From JACRBK01 sp964427955 (GTDB lineage: Bacteria > Chloroflexota > Anaerolineae > Aggregatilineales > Aggregatilineaceae): DNA of 9,270 nucleotides. The translations under genes and the position numbers were made by a program. Below the pieces are notes generated by a model. That model worked only from the letters and a program-made list of their open reading frames with translations. It had not been told where the DNA came from and did no database searches. Shown here one piece after another: positions 1 through 6,904 of the stretch (positions are counted from its first letter, which is position 1; each line of letters opens with the position of its first letter). The stretch spans positions 1-9,270 of the forward strand of contig CAYRWY010000228.1 of assembly GCA_964427955.1 (NCBI GenBank), given 5' to 3'.

Positions 1-469
1 ACGTCACGATGAAAGCCGGAACCTTGAGCTTGGCGATGATGCCGCCCTGCAAAAGGCCGACGAAACCGCAAATCGCTATAGCAGTCAAAAAACCACCGAC
101 GGCAGCCACAAATAAGGGCGCTCCGCCATTGTAGACCGAGCGGATTGCCAGGGCCGATACAATCGAACCCAGGTTCATCATATAGCCGACCGAAAGGTCA
201 ATACCCGAGGCAATAATTACAAAGGTCTGCCCCAATCCCAGTAAGAGCACGGGCGTGATCGCCACGAGAATATTTTGTGAATTGCGAACCGTCAGGAAGT
301 CAACGGTCCCGTCGCTATCGATGCGAACGGACACGACAAAAAAAACGACCATCAGGCCCAAGAAAACCCACGCCCAGACCCGGCTCAGCAAGATCGCGAG
401 CTGTCGTCGTTGGTCCTTTGAGGCGATCGCCATCCTCGTCCATGCTGAAGTGCTTTTATCTACGGCCAT
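1..469 (-). CDS. Sugar-type ABC transporter permease, RbsC family (partial, C-terminus beyond left edge)
   Basis: This is the membrane-spanning subunit of a ribose/xylose/galactose-type ABC importer. It forms the pore that takes ligand from a binding protein, driven by an RbsA-type ATPase that is not in this window. About 156 residues are visible. The ATG at 469 is preceded by GGAGGAG (485-479) with a 9-nt gap. An N-terminal cytoplasmic segment of about 30 residues is followed by a hydrophobic helix (WAWVFLGLMVVFFVVSV). Next come the family's conserved stretches: QNILVAITPVLLLGLGQTFV, then ASGIDLSVGYMMNLGSI (the RbsC signature), and a final GGIIAKLKVPAFIVT close to the usual NGxLIxKLKIPPFIVTLG. 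It lies 73 nt downstream of the single-domain binding-protein gene on the same strand, so the two are almost certainly the binding protein and permease of one transporter. Family assignment is firm. The substrate cannot be read from the sequence. No frame disruption is visible. Confidence 0.93.
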   Translation of the reverse strand, partial: MAVDKSTSAWTRMAIASKDQRRQLAILLSRVWAWVFLGLMVVFFVVSVRIDSDGTVDFLTVRNSQNILVAITPVLLLGLGQTFVIIASGIDLSVGYMMNLGSIVSALAIRSVYNGGAPLFVAAVGGFLTAIAICGFVGLLQGGIIAKLKVPAFIVT

Positions 470-478
470 CCAAATTGT

Positions 479-485
479 CTCCTCC
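479..485 (-). promoter_or_regulatory. Strong Shine-Dalgarno of the permease gene
   Basis: GGAGGAG on the minus strand lies 9 nt before the ATG at 469. It fixes the permease start and gives it an efficient ribosome site after the intercistronic hairpin. Confidence 0.8.
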
Positions 486-495
486 TCGGAATGAA

Positions 496-520
496 GAGCC
501 GGGGAGGGGGTCCCCGGCTC
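496..520 (-). terminator. Intercistronic hairpin between binding-protein and permease genes
   Basis: Two perfect 10-bp arms (GAGCCGGGGA at 496-505 and TCCCCGGCTC at 511-520) surround a 5-nt loop. The hairpin sits 22 nt after the binding-protein stop and before the permease Shine-Dalgarno. On the minus strand the downstream bases are TTCATTCCGAGG, with no T-run, so this is not a classical intrinsic terminator. Hairpins at this place in binding-protein-dependent transporter operons commonly protect the upstream mRNA or partly stop transcription, so that far more binding protein than permease is made. That role is inferred here. The hairpin itself is read directly. Confidence 0.7.
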
Positions 521-542
521 AACGGTTATTACGCTACGGCTA

Positions 543-1544
543 CTACGGCACCTGATAGATGAAGCGCGCCACCGCCGGATCATCTACGTTGTCGATGCTG
601 ATGATCGCGAACCCGGTCTGAACGCGCGCCGGCAGGCTGGTAACGCCAGCGGCGTGGGCGACGGCGAACTGGACGGCCATGTAGCCCATGTCAAACGGTT
701 TCTGAGCGAGCACCAGGCTGACGGTGCCAGCCCGCAGTTGCTCAATCGCGAACGCGGTGGCGTCATAGGCGACAACTTGCACTTCACCGCCCAGCCCTGC
801 GTTGATGACGGCGGTCCCAGCACCCTGCGCGCTGAAGACGTTGGTGCCGAAGATACCGGCCAGATCGGGGTTGGTTTCCAGCACAGCCGCGGTCTGAGTC
901 ACGGCGGTGTTCATGTCATCGAGGTTGAAATCAAGCCCGACGACCTCGATGTCCGGGTACTCATTGGCCATGACTTCCTTGAACCCGACGGCGCGGCCTT
1001 CGACCGAGCTGACGTTGGGGTTGGTCGAATTGATGTAGACTTTGCCCGTGCCACCAATCGCTTCGGCCAGACCACGCGCGGCGATGCGTCCGCCTTCGAC
1101 GTTGTCGGAACCGATGTAGCTGATCGGGAAGGTGACGGGGCCATTGACGTAGTCACCATCGCCCAGGAAGGTGTCAACCGTGATGACGCCGATACCGGCA
1201 TCCCGCGCGGCTTCCAGCGGGCCAACCATCTGGTCTTTGTCGGTCGGGGCGATGATGATGTAATCGAGATCGCCACGGGCGACCATCGAATCCAGGATCG
1301 GCGTCTGAACCTCGACACCCCAGGTCGGCGGAACCTGCGTCACGACCTCGATGCCCATATCCTTGGCCGCGGCCTCAACCCCGAGCTGCATCACCTGGTA
1401 GAAAGGATCGACCACGCCCGGCAGGAAACCGATCTTGATTTTCTCGTCTTGCGCCTTGGCGGTGGGCGCGGATACTGAAGGGAGCAATGCGGCGATCAGT
1501 GCAATACTGACCAAAACAAGAAAGAATCTTCTAGCCTTTTTCAT
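543..1544 (-). CDS. Extracytoplasmic sugar-type ABC substrate-binding protein, RbsB family (periplasmic-binding-protein type 1 fold)
   Basis: A 333-residue exported binding protein that should deliver ligand to the permease encoded just downstream. The ATG at 1544 follows AGGAAAGGGA (1560-1551) by 6 nt. The N-terminus has a KKARR positive patch, a hydrophobic core at about residues 7-21 and a probable cleavage after AKA (residue 31). No lipobox cysteine is present. The mature part begins IKIGFLPGVVDPFYQVM and carries the type 1 binding-protein landmarks: APTDKDQ, GVITVDTF, SYIGSDN, EGRAVGF, IFGTNVFSAQGAG, VAYDAT and LAQKPFDMGYMA. These match the ribose-protein positions that contact ligand (Arg in EGR, Asn in GTN, Asp in YD, Gln in AQK). 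Length is normal for the family. It is clearly homologous to both halves of the tandem protein at 4897-6822, closer to the second half, and shares the same end motif NVDDPxxARFIY. It lacks the cysteine pair found in both those halves. It appears to have its own promoter within 1563-1671. The ligand is unknown; sugars, polyols and AI-2 are all possible. Confidence 0.93.
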   Translation of the reverse strand: MKKARRFFLVLVSIALIAALLPSVSAPTAKAQDEKIKIGFLPGVVDPFYQVMQLGVEAAAKDMGIEVVTQVPPTWGVEVQTPILDSMVARGDLDYIIIAPTDKDQMVGPLEAARDAGIGVITVDTFLGDGDYVNGPVTFPISYIGSDNVEGGRIAARGLAEAIGGTGKVYINSTNPNVSSVEGRAVGFKEVMANEYPDIEVVGLDFNLDDMNTAVTQTAAVLETNPDLAGIFGTNVFSAQGAGTAVINAGLGGEVQVVAYDATAFAIEQLRAGTVSLVLAQKPFDMGYMAVQFAVAHAAGVTSLPARVQTGFAIISIDNVDDPAVARFIYQVP

Positions 1545-1562
1545 TTTTTATCCCTTTCCTAA

Positions 1563-1612
1563 ATTATGTGCGAAAGACCTGCATTTGTAGGGTAAGAAAA
1601 AATGCCCAAGAA
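1563..1612 (-). promoter_or_regulatory. Candidate promoter of the single binding-protein gene
   Basis: On the minus strand, TTCTTG (1612-1607), a 17-nt spacer and TACAAA (1589-1584) occupy exactly the same register, relative to the repeated element, as TTCTAA-17-TATAGA upstream of the tandem binding-protein gene. An alternative is CCTACA (1591-1586), 17 nt, CATAAT (1568-1563). Both have poor -35 boxes, which would fit activator dependence. The promoter assignment is inference from spacing and position. Confidence 0.4.
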
Positions 1613-1625
1613 ATCATCGGGCATT
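1597..1625 (-). terminator. Possible intrinsic terminator after the histidine kinase gene
   Basis: On the minus strand, AATGCCC (1625-1619), an 11-base loop and GGGCATT (1607-1601) form a perfect 7-bp stem followed at once by TTTTC (1600-1596), about 34 nt after the kinase stop. It could end the tandem-protein/kinase transcript before the next binding-protein gene. The stem is short and AT-ended with a long loop, so it may be weak. It lies inside repeat copy A, so the dyad could instead be part of a protein-binding site. Copy B does not form this stem. Confidence 0.4.
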
Positions 1626-1671
1626 GGACTAGAAAGTCACTGGCCAGAAGTCTAATAACTATGTTGTTACT
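1598..1671 (-). repeat. Repeated regulatory element, copy A
   Basis: This element aligns without gaps to copy B at 6890-6963 (constant offset 5292), with 53 of 74 identities by hand count. The longest exact blocks, on the plus strand, are AGAAATCATC, CCAGAAGTC and AAAAATG. AGAA cores recur at 1609, 1631 and 1646, matching 6901, 6923 and 6938 in copy B. The element ends 54 nt before the ATG of the single binding protein, and its right end overlaps the last codons and stop of the histidine kinase gene. The weaker GGTA match at 1591-1594 extends the similarity toward the promoter. Equal orientation and near-equal distance to two homologous genes point to a shared operator, probably for the LuxR-type regulator at 8067-8711. 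Confidence 0.75.
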
Positions 1672-4600
1672 GACTGTTCGGACAGATTCATGAGAATATC
1701 AAAGCGGAAGTTATCCACCAGGTTGCACAGCGCGTCGGCGGTGGACGGGTGCTCGGCACGTATCTGCTCGATCAATTGGTAGGCTTCTTCGGCTTTGGCG
1801 GCCTTCGCTACCTGATTCAGACGGGCCAGCCATTCCGGCGGCATTTCTTGCAGGATGCCGGGTTTCAGTGAATTTTCTGCCTCATCGACCGCCATGACCT
1901 CCGCCGTCTGATCGATGTAGGTGAAGTGTGCCCCCGTATGCTGCGCAATCTTTTCAAAGATTTCAGAGGCTTTGAACGGCTTGCCGACAAAATCATCGCA
2001 GCCGCTCGCCAAAATTTGGGCGCGCTCATGCTCGAAGGCGCTGGCCGTGACGGCGATGATGGGCGTTTGCTGCCCGCCCGGGCTGGCCTTGATACGCCGG
2101 GTGGTTTCGTAGCCATCCATGACCGGCATCCGCATGTCCATGAAGATCAGATTGGGGTGGTAGATCTGGTAAAGCGTCAGCGCCTCCTGCCCGTTCACCG
2201 CCGTGAGCACCTCAAAGCCAATCGGTTCCAGCAGCTTGGCCAGCAGCACCCGGCTCTCCAACTTGTCTTCCACGATCAGCACCCGGTATACCGGCTGGTC
2301 AGGCGTCAGCCCGATCACCTCGTGCCGTGGAACGGTGATCTTCAGGTCGGCGGCCTGCGCCAGCTTCACCTGGATGTCGAAGGTGAACGTCGATCCCTGG
2401 CCCAGCGTACTCGATACTGAAATCGTGCCCCCCATCAACTGGACGAAGCGGCGGCTGATGGGGAGTCCCAGTCCGGTGCCTTCGTGGGACTCCTCGCCGC
2501 TCTTACTCTGGGTAAAGATTTCAAACACCTTTTCGAGTTCGGCTTTTTCAATGCCCGGACCGGTATCCTCAACCTCGAAGGCCAGCCGGTTGTCGGACGG
2601 GTAGTCGATCCGCACCATGACGCCGCCATGCTGCGTGAACTTGATGCCGTTCCCGATCAGGTTGATCAACACCTGGCGCAATTTGCTTTCGTCCGCTTCT
2701 ACGAACTGCGGAACCCGTTCGGTGCGCTCGAAGGTCAGGTACAGCCCCTTGTCCTGCGCGCGTCCCTTGAGCATTTCTTCCAGGCTGAACAGCGTGTAGT
2801 ACAGGTCGAAATGCTCCTCGTGCAGGATGACGCGCCCCGCTTCGATCTTCGACATTTCGAGCACGTCGTTGATCAGTTGCAGCAGATATTCCCCGCTGCG
2901 GCTGATGATGTCCAGGTATTGGCGCTGGGTGGTCGAGGTATCCGAATCGCGCACCATGATCTGCGAGAAGCCCAGGATGGCATTCAGCGGCGTGCGCAGT
3001 TCGTGGCTCATATTCGCCAGGAAAACGCTCTTGGCCTGGTTCGCCATCTCGGCGGCAGCCTGCGCGGCCTGCACGTTCGCGAACAGTTGGGCGTTGCGTA
3101 CCGCAATCGCGATCTGCTCGGCCAGCGTCTTGAGCACGCTCAATTCTTCCGGTCCAAAGCGGTTGGGCTGCTGCGATTGCAGGTCGAAGATCCCCAGCAG
3201 ACGGCGGCCCAGCATCATCGGGATCGCCAGTTCCGAACGGGTGTCGGGAAACGAAGGGTGGAAGAGATGGGCAGGAGTCTCCTGTACGTCGTTGACCAAC
3301 GTGGTTTTACGGGTGCGCGCGGTCGATGCGACGAGGCTGGGATCGGCTTCGATGGGGATGTCGCGGTGGTTTTCTTTGGACACGATCTGGCCGGTGGCGT
3401 CGGCTCCGGCGGCGCTCACCAAAAGCTGCCGGGCGTCATCGACCAGGTAGACGAAGACGACGTAGAAGTCAAAGCTGCTCGCGGTCAGCATCACGACCTG
3501 TTGCAGCAGCTTGTCGATGTCCAGCATGGTCGTGATCTGCTTGGAAACGTCCGACGCGATCTGGAGATCGCGGGTGCGGGCGTTCACCCGCTCTTCCAGG
3601 CTGTCGATCAAGGTGCGGAGCTGCCCGGTCATCTTGTTGAAGGATTGGGCCAGAATCCCGACTTCGCCCTGCGTGGCGATATTCACCTGTTGGTCGAGCT
3701 GGCCGGAGGTGATGCGCTCGGCGGTCTCGGTGAGCTGCCGGAGCGGGTTGGAAATCTGGCTGGAGAGCAGATAGGAGAACCCAAACGCGCCCAGGCTGAC
3801 CAGCAGCGACAGCACGGAAATCGACGCCAACAGCGTCCGGGCGGGTTCTTCGACCTCCGAAATCTCTTTTTCGACAATCAGCGCCCAGATCACGCCACTG
3901 GGATTCTCGACAGACGGCGGCTGCAAGTTGAGTGGCTTCCAGGCACTCAAGACCCGTCCGCCCCGGTAGCTGGTGATGATGCGAGTGTCGGTCGTTTGCT
4001 CGCGCAGCGCGGATCGGCTGGCCTCGGTATTCACCTGGATCGCGTTGTTCAGAATGGTCTGGTCCACGTGCAGCAGCTTGAGGAAGCGCGAATCGCTGCG
4101 AAACAGCAGATCGTTGCCCACCACGTACGTTTCGCCCGTTTTGCCCAGCCCTTCGCGCAGGTTGAGCAGCTTGTTAAGGGTGTCAATCGGCAGTTCCAGG
4201 ACCAACACGCCGATCAGATTATTCTTGCTGTAAATCGGGGCGGCAAAAAAGACGACCGGTTTGCCGGACGGGCCGTAGAATGTGACGTCGGTGAACGTCG
4301 TAAAACCGGGCTTCCCGGCATTCATAGCCTGCAAGAAGGGGGATGACAGGGCGCTGCCCGGCGGCTCAAGCACGTTCGTGGCGAAATCGTCCCGCTTGTC
4401 CACGCTGTAGATCACGGCACCTTCCGGCGAAATGATCAGGAGGTCGTCGTAGTGGTTGATCTGGAGCACCTGTTGGTAAAACGCGTGAGCGCGGTTGTGC
4501 ACACTGCTGTAGATGGACTTGTCTCCCGCGTCCTGTAGTTCGGGATGGTAGCGATATTCGGCGGCGATGGCCTGCAAGTTTTTCTCGCGCGTATTTTCAG

Positions 4601-4889
4601 CATCCACGCCATCGTCCAGGCTGTCGATGGCAGCTTTGGCCGACACCAGGATGTAGGGATTGGCCGCCAACGCCTGGACGTCGCGCTGCCGGTCGCTGAA
4701 CCACAGCATGATCTGCTCGCTGCGGGCTTCGCGCAGCGCCTCGATCCCCGCAAAGGCTTCGTTGCGCAGCGCGTTCCGGGCCTGGAAGTAAGCCAGACTG
4801 CCGATACTGAACACCAGGAGCAAGTCGATGGCGATGAATGCGCTCATCAGCTTGCTTCGGATGCTTTTGGGAGTCCAGAACCACGTCAA
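1659..4889 (-). CDS. Membrane hybrid sensor histidine kinase (TM-dCache-TM-HAMP-GAF-HisKA-HATPase-REC)
   Basis: A 1076-residue sensor kinase that should autophosphorylate on His629 and pass phosphate to its own receiver. Order: TM1 at about 13-35; an extracytoplasmic dCache-like domain of about 310 residues; TM2 at about 352-375; HAMP at about 376-428; coiled coil; GAF at about 445-600; HisKA with MSHELRTPLNA (His629); HATPase with N-box NLIGNGIKFT, DTGPGI (775-780) and GTGLGL (804-809); receiver at about 868-985 with Asp875, phospho-acceptor Asp918 (FMDMRMP), Thr948 and Lys970. A tail of about 70 residues (EMPPEWLARLNQVAKAA) resembles the C-terminal domain of many cyanobacterial hybrid kinases and shows no HxLKG HPt motif. 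The start is a TTG at 4889 with AGGAG 10 nt upstream. A later ATG (residue 15) would cut into TM1, and the preceding SIRSKLM is typical of kinase N-termini. The gene begins 7 nt after the tandem binding-protein stop, so translation is probably coupled. The natural reading is that the binding protein reports to this kinase's outer domain, but that contact is inferred. Confidence 0.95.
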   Translation of the reverse strand: MTWFWTPKSIRSKLMSAFIAIDLLLVFSIGSLAYFQARNALRNEAFAGIEALREARSEQIMLWFSDRQRDVQALAANPYILVSAKAAIDSLDDGVDAENTREKNLQAIAAEYRYHPELQDAGDKSIYSSVHNRAHAFYQQVLQINHYDDLLIISPEGAVIYSVDKRDDFATNVLEPPGSALSSPFLQAMNAGKPGFTTFTDVTFYGPSGKPVVFFAAPIYSKNNLIGVLVLELPIDTLNKLLNLREGLGKTGETYVVGNDLLFRSDSRFLKLLHVDQTILNNAIQVNTEASRSALREQTTDTRIITSYRGGRVLSAWKPLNLQPPSVENPSGVIWALIVEKEISEVEEPARTLLASISVLSLLVSLGAFGFSYLLSSQISNPLRQLTETAERITSGQLDQQVNIATQGEVGILAQSFNKMTGQLRTLIDSLEERVNARTRDLQIASDVSKQITTMLDIDKLLQQVVMLTASSFDFYVVFVYLVDDARQLLVSAAGADATGQIVSKENHRDIPIEADPSLVASTARTRKTTLVNDVQETPAHLFHPSFPDTRSELAIPMMLGRRLLGIFDLQSQQPNRFGPEELSVLKTLAEQIAIAVRNAQLFANVQAAQAAAEMANQAKSVFLANMSHELRTPLNAILGFSQIMVRDSDTSTTQRQYLDIISRSGEYLLQLINDVLEMSKIEAGRVILHEEHFDLYYTLFSLEEMLKGRAQDKGLYLTFERTERVPQFVEADESKLRQVLINLIGNGIKFTQHGGVMVRIDYPSDNRLAFEVEDTGPGIEKAELEKVFEIFTQSKSGEESHEGTGLGLPISRRFVQLMGGTISVSSTLGQGSTFTFDIQVKLAQAADLKITVPRHEVIGLTPDQPVYRVLIVEDKLESRVLLAKLLEPIGFEVLTAVNGQEALTLYQIYHPNLIFMDMRMPVMDGYETTRRIKASPGGQQTPIIAVTASAFEHERAQILASGCDDFVGKPFKASEIFEKIAQHTGAHFTYIDQTAEVMAVDEAENSLKPGILQEMPPEWLARLNQVAKAAKAEEAYQLIEQIRAEHPSTADALCNLVDNFRFDILMNLSEQSVTT

Positions 4890-4896
4890 GGGGGTG

Positions 4897-6822
4897 TTAC
4901 TCCTCTCGGTAGATGAAACGCGCGATCTGAGGATCGTCCACGTTGTTGATGTTGATCACTTCGTATCCGGTCGCCCAGCGCTTTGGGATGCCGGTGATCC
5001 CCCGCGCGTGAGCCACGGCGGTGAGCACGGCAAAATAGCCGATGTCGCCGGGTTTTTGGGCGATTACCTGGGTGACCACGCCCTTGCGCAGCAGGTCGAT
5101 GGCGAATTCCGTCGAGTCGAAGGCGACGACTTCCACCACGCCTCCCAATCCGACTTCCTGGACTGCGGCACCGGCCCCCTGGGCACTGAAGACGTTCGTC
5201 CCAAAAATGCCGACAATGTCAGGGTGAGCGGCCAGGACGGCAATCGTCTCGGCTTTGCCGACGGCGACGTCGTTATCGCTGTAATCCATCTGCACGACTT
5301 CCATGCCAAAGTCTTCGGCAGCCGCCATGCAGCCATCCGCCCGCTGATCGGTGGTGCTGATGCCCAGGCGCACATTCTGGATATAAATCTTGGCTCCGCT
5401 GCCCAGGATGTCGGCCATCGCGAGTTGGCTGCATCCGATATACCCGCCGCGCTCATTGTCCGATCCAATGTAGCTCAGGGGAAAGGTCACGCTGCCGTCC
5501 GTGTAGATGCCATCGCCGATGAAGGTATCGACCGTGATCACCTGGATACCGGCGTCGTAGACTTGCTGCAAGATCGGGATCATCTCGGTGCGGTCGGTGG
5601 GCGCTGTGATCAGATAATCCACGTCGTTGTTCGCGATGATCGACTCGATCACCGGGATCTGGGCCGGGGGGCTGAAGTGGTTGGGCGCTTGCTCCGCCAG
5701 GTGGATGCCGTACATGCTGACGCCGGTGTGGATCCCCTTGGTCATCGTGGTGAAGAACGGATCGTGATCGACGCCGGGCACGAACGCTACGGTCAGATCG
5801 TGCAGCGGCGGCTGAGGAGCCTGTACCGCCGTGGAGTAAACCAGGCGGCGAATGTCGGGATCGTCGATGTTATCGTCGTTGACCAGGACCGAGTCCACCG
5901 CGATATGCCGCGGGAGGCTTTCGAAGCCTTTGAAGTGCGCCACGGCCAGGACCGTTGCCAGGTAGCCGATGTCGAAGGGCTTTTGGGTCACGAGATCGGA
6001 GAAGGTACCATCTTTGAGCAGGCGCAGCGCCTCGTCGGTCAGGTCGAACGCGGCGATCTTCACGCGGCCCTTGAGTCCCGCGGCCTGGACCGCCTGCCCG
6101 GCCCCGATGGCGCCGAAAAAGTTGGTGCCGAAGATGCCCGCCAGATCGGGCTGGGCTTGCAGCACTGCCGCCGTCTGCTGCTGGGCGATCTCGGTATTGT
6201 CCGAATTGTAGTCCACGCCCACGACTTGCAGCCCGTAGGAATAAGCGGCAGCCTGACAGCCCGCCTCACGCTGGTCCACGGTACTGATCCCTGGCCCCGC
6301 GTGTTGAATGTAGATGTTGGCGCCTTCCGGCAGCCCGTTGGCCAGGGCTTCACACGCCTTGAACCCGCTGACGAAGTTATCCGATCCGATATAGGTCAGG
6401 GGGAAGGTCACCGGGCCGGTCACATAGTCCCCGTTGCCGACAAATGTGTCTACCGTGATGACGGCGATTCCGGCCTCGTAAGCGGCCTGGAGCGCCGGAA
6501 TCAAGTCCTGTTTATCGGTTGGTGCGACCAGCAGATAGTCGATGTCACCCTGGCGGGTCAGGCGCTCGATGACCGGAATCTGGGCCGCGGGGGCGAACTG
6601 GTCGGGGTTTTCGACGACGAGTTGAATGTCGATATTCAGATCGGCGATGGCCTGCATGATCCCCGACTGCATCGTGATGTAGAACGGATCGTCGGCCACG
6701 CCTGTGACGAACGCAATCGTAACGGTCTCGTCGGACTGCGCCGCCATTCTGCCGAACCGGAAAAGCGCGGCCATCGTCGCGCTCAGCATCACAATCACGA
6801 TTCCTAAATATCTTTTGTCCAT
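4897..6822 (-). CDS. Tandem fusion of two RbsB-type substrate-binding domains, probable extracytoplasmic receptor
   Basis: A 641-residue exported protein, about twice the usual RbsB length, because it carries two full binding domains in one chain. The ATG at 6822 follows AAGGA (6834-6830) by 7 nt. Residues 5-21 form a hydrophobic signal or anchor helix with no lipobox cysteine. Domain 1 (about 33-331) starts VTIAFVTGVADDPFYITM and ends NIDDPDIRRLVY. A Pro-rich linker (AVQAPQPPL, 332-340) follows. Domain 2 (341-641) starts LTVAFVPGVDHDPFFTTM and ends NVDDPQIARFIY. Both halves keep APTDK/R, VITVDTF, YIGSDN, DQR, IFGTN and QKPxDIGY, so both may bind ligand. Each half has a cysteine pair (157/189 and 464/498) that the single binding protein at 543-1544 lacks. 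The kinase gene follows by 7 nt and the transporter has its own binding protein, so a sensing role is favoured over transport. Precedents are LuxP-LuxQ, TorT-TorS and XylFII-LytS. A transport role for a two-site binding protein remains possible. Confidence 0.92.
   Translation of the reverse strand: MDKRYLGIVIVMLSATMAALFRFGRMAAQSDETVTIAFVTGVADDPFYITMQSGIMQAIADLNIDIQLVVENPDQFAPAAQIPVIERLTRQGDIDYLLVAPTDKQDLIPALQAAYEAGIAVITVDTFVGNGDYVTGPVTFPLTYIGSDNFVSGFKACEALANGLPEGANIYIQHAGPGISTVDQREAGCQAAAYSYGLQVVGVDYNSDNTEIAQQQTAAVLQAQPDLAGIFGTNFFGAIGAGQAVQAAGLKGRVKIAAFDLTDEALRLLKDGTFSDLVTQKPFDIGYLATVLAVAHFKGFESLPRHIAVDSVLVNDDNIDDPDIRRLVYSTAVQAPQPPLHDLTVAFVPGVDHDPFFTTMTKGIHTGVSMYGIHLAEQAPNHFSPPAQIPVIESIIANNDVDYLITAPTDRTEMIPILQQVYDAGIQVITVDTFIGDGIYTDGSVTFPLSYIGSDNERGGYIGCSQLAMADILGSGAKIYIQNVRLGISTTDQRADGCMAAAEDFGMEVVQMDYSDNDVAVGKAETIAVLAAHPDIVGIFGTNVFSAQGAGAAVQEVGLGGVVEVVAFDSTEFAIDLLRKGVVTQVIAQKPGDIGYFAVLTAVAHARGITGIPKRWATGYEVININNVDDPQIARFIYREE
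4900..4904 (-). promoter_or_regulatory. Shine-Dalgarno supporting the TTG start of the hybrid kinase
   Basis: AGGAG on the minus strand lies 10 nt before TTG at 4889. It overlaps the last codons and stop of the tandem binding-protein gene, consistent with translational coupling of the two genes. Confidence 0.6.
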
Positions 6823-6860
6823 CGTCGTTTCCTTGACCAGGGACCATTGTCGTTTGACGG

Positions 6861-6904
6861 AGTATAGCCCCCACTTCTATAAGGTAGTCAAAAATGGGTT
6901 AGAA
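6861..6904 (-). promoter_or_regulatory. Candidate promoter(s) of the tandem binding-protein/kinase operon
   Basis: Two overlapping minus-strand options are visible. TTGACT (6891-6886) with a 19-nt spacer and TATACT (6866-6861) has good boxes but a long spacer. TTCTAA (6904-6899) with 17 nt and TATAGA (6881-6876) has a weak -35 but is in exactly the register of the candidate promoter upstream of the single binding-protein gene. Either gives a leader of roughly 30-50 nt. The repeated element overlaps and extends upstream of the boxes, as expected for a regulated promoter. Confidence 0.45.

Noticed and set aside
255..555. Two short overlapping plus-strand frames near the permease start
   Set aside because: They are antisense to the permease N-terminus and the intercistronic hairpin, with basic, low-complexity translations and no ribosome site.
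654..1478. A 274-codon plus-strand frame opposite the single binding protein
   Set aside because: Antisense shadow with no family features; the minus-strand protein has a signal peptide, ribosome site and complete fold.
2484..4346. A 620-codon open frame on the plus strand opposite the hybrid kinase
   Set aside because: It mirrors the codon bias of the kinase gene. The translation is rich in Gln, Arg, His, Asp and Val with no recognisable domain, while the minus strand encodes an intact multi-domain kinase.
4828..6807. A 659-codon open frame on the plus strand opposite the tandem binding protein
   Set aside because: It is an antisense shadow of the tandem gene. Its apparent internal repetition (for example VDRDxxDxGV-like runs) reflects the two homologous domains on the other strand, not a repeat protein.
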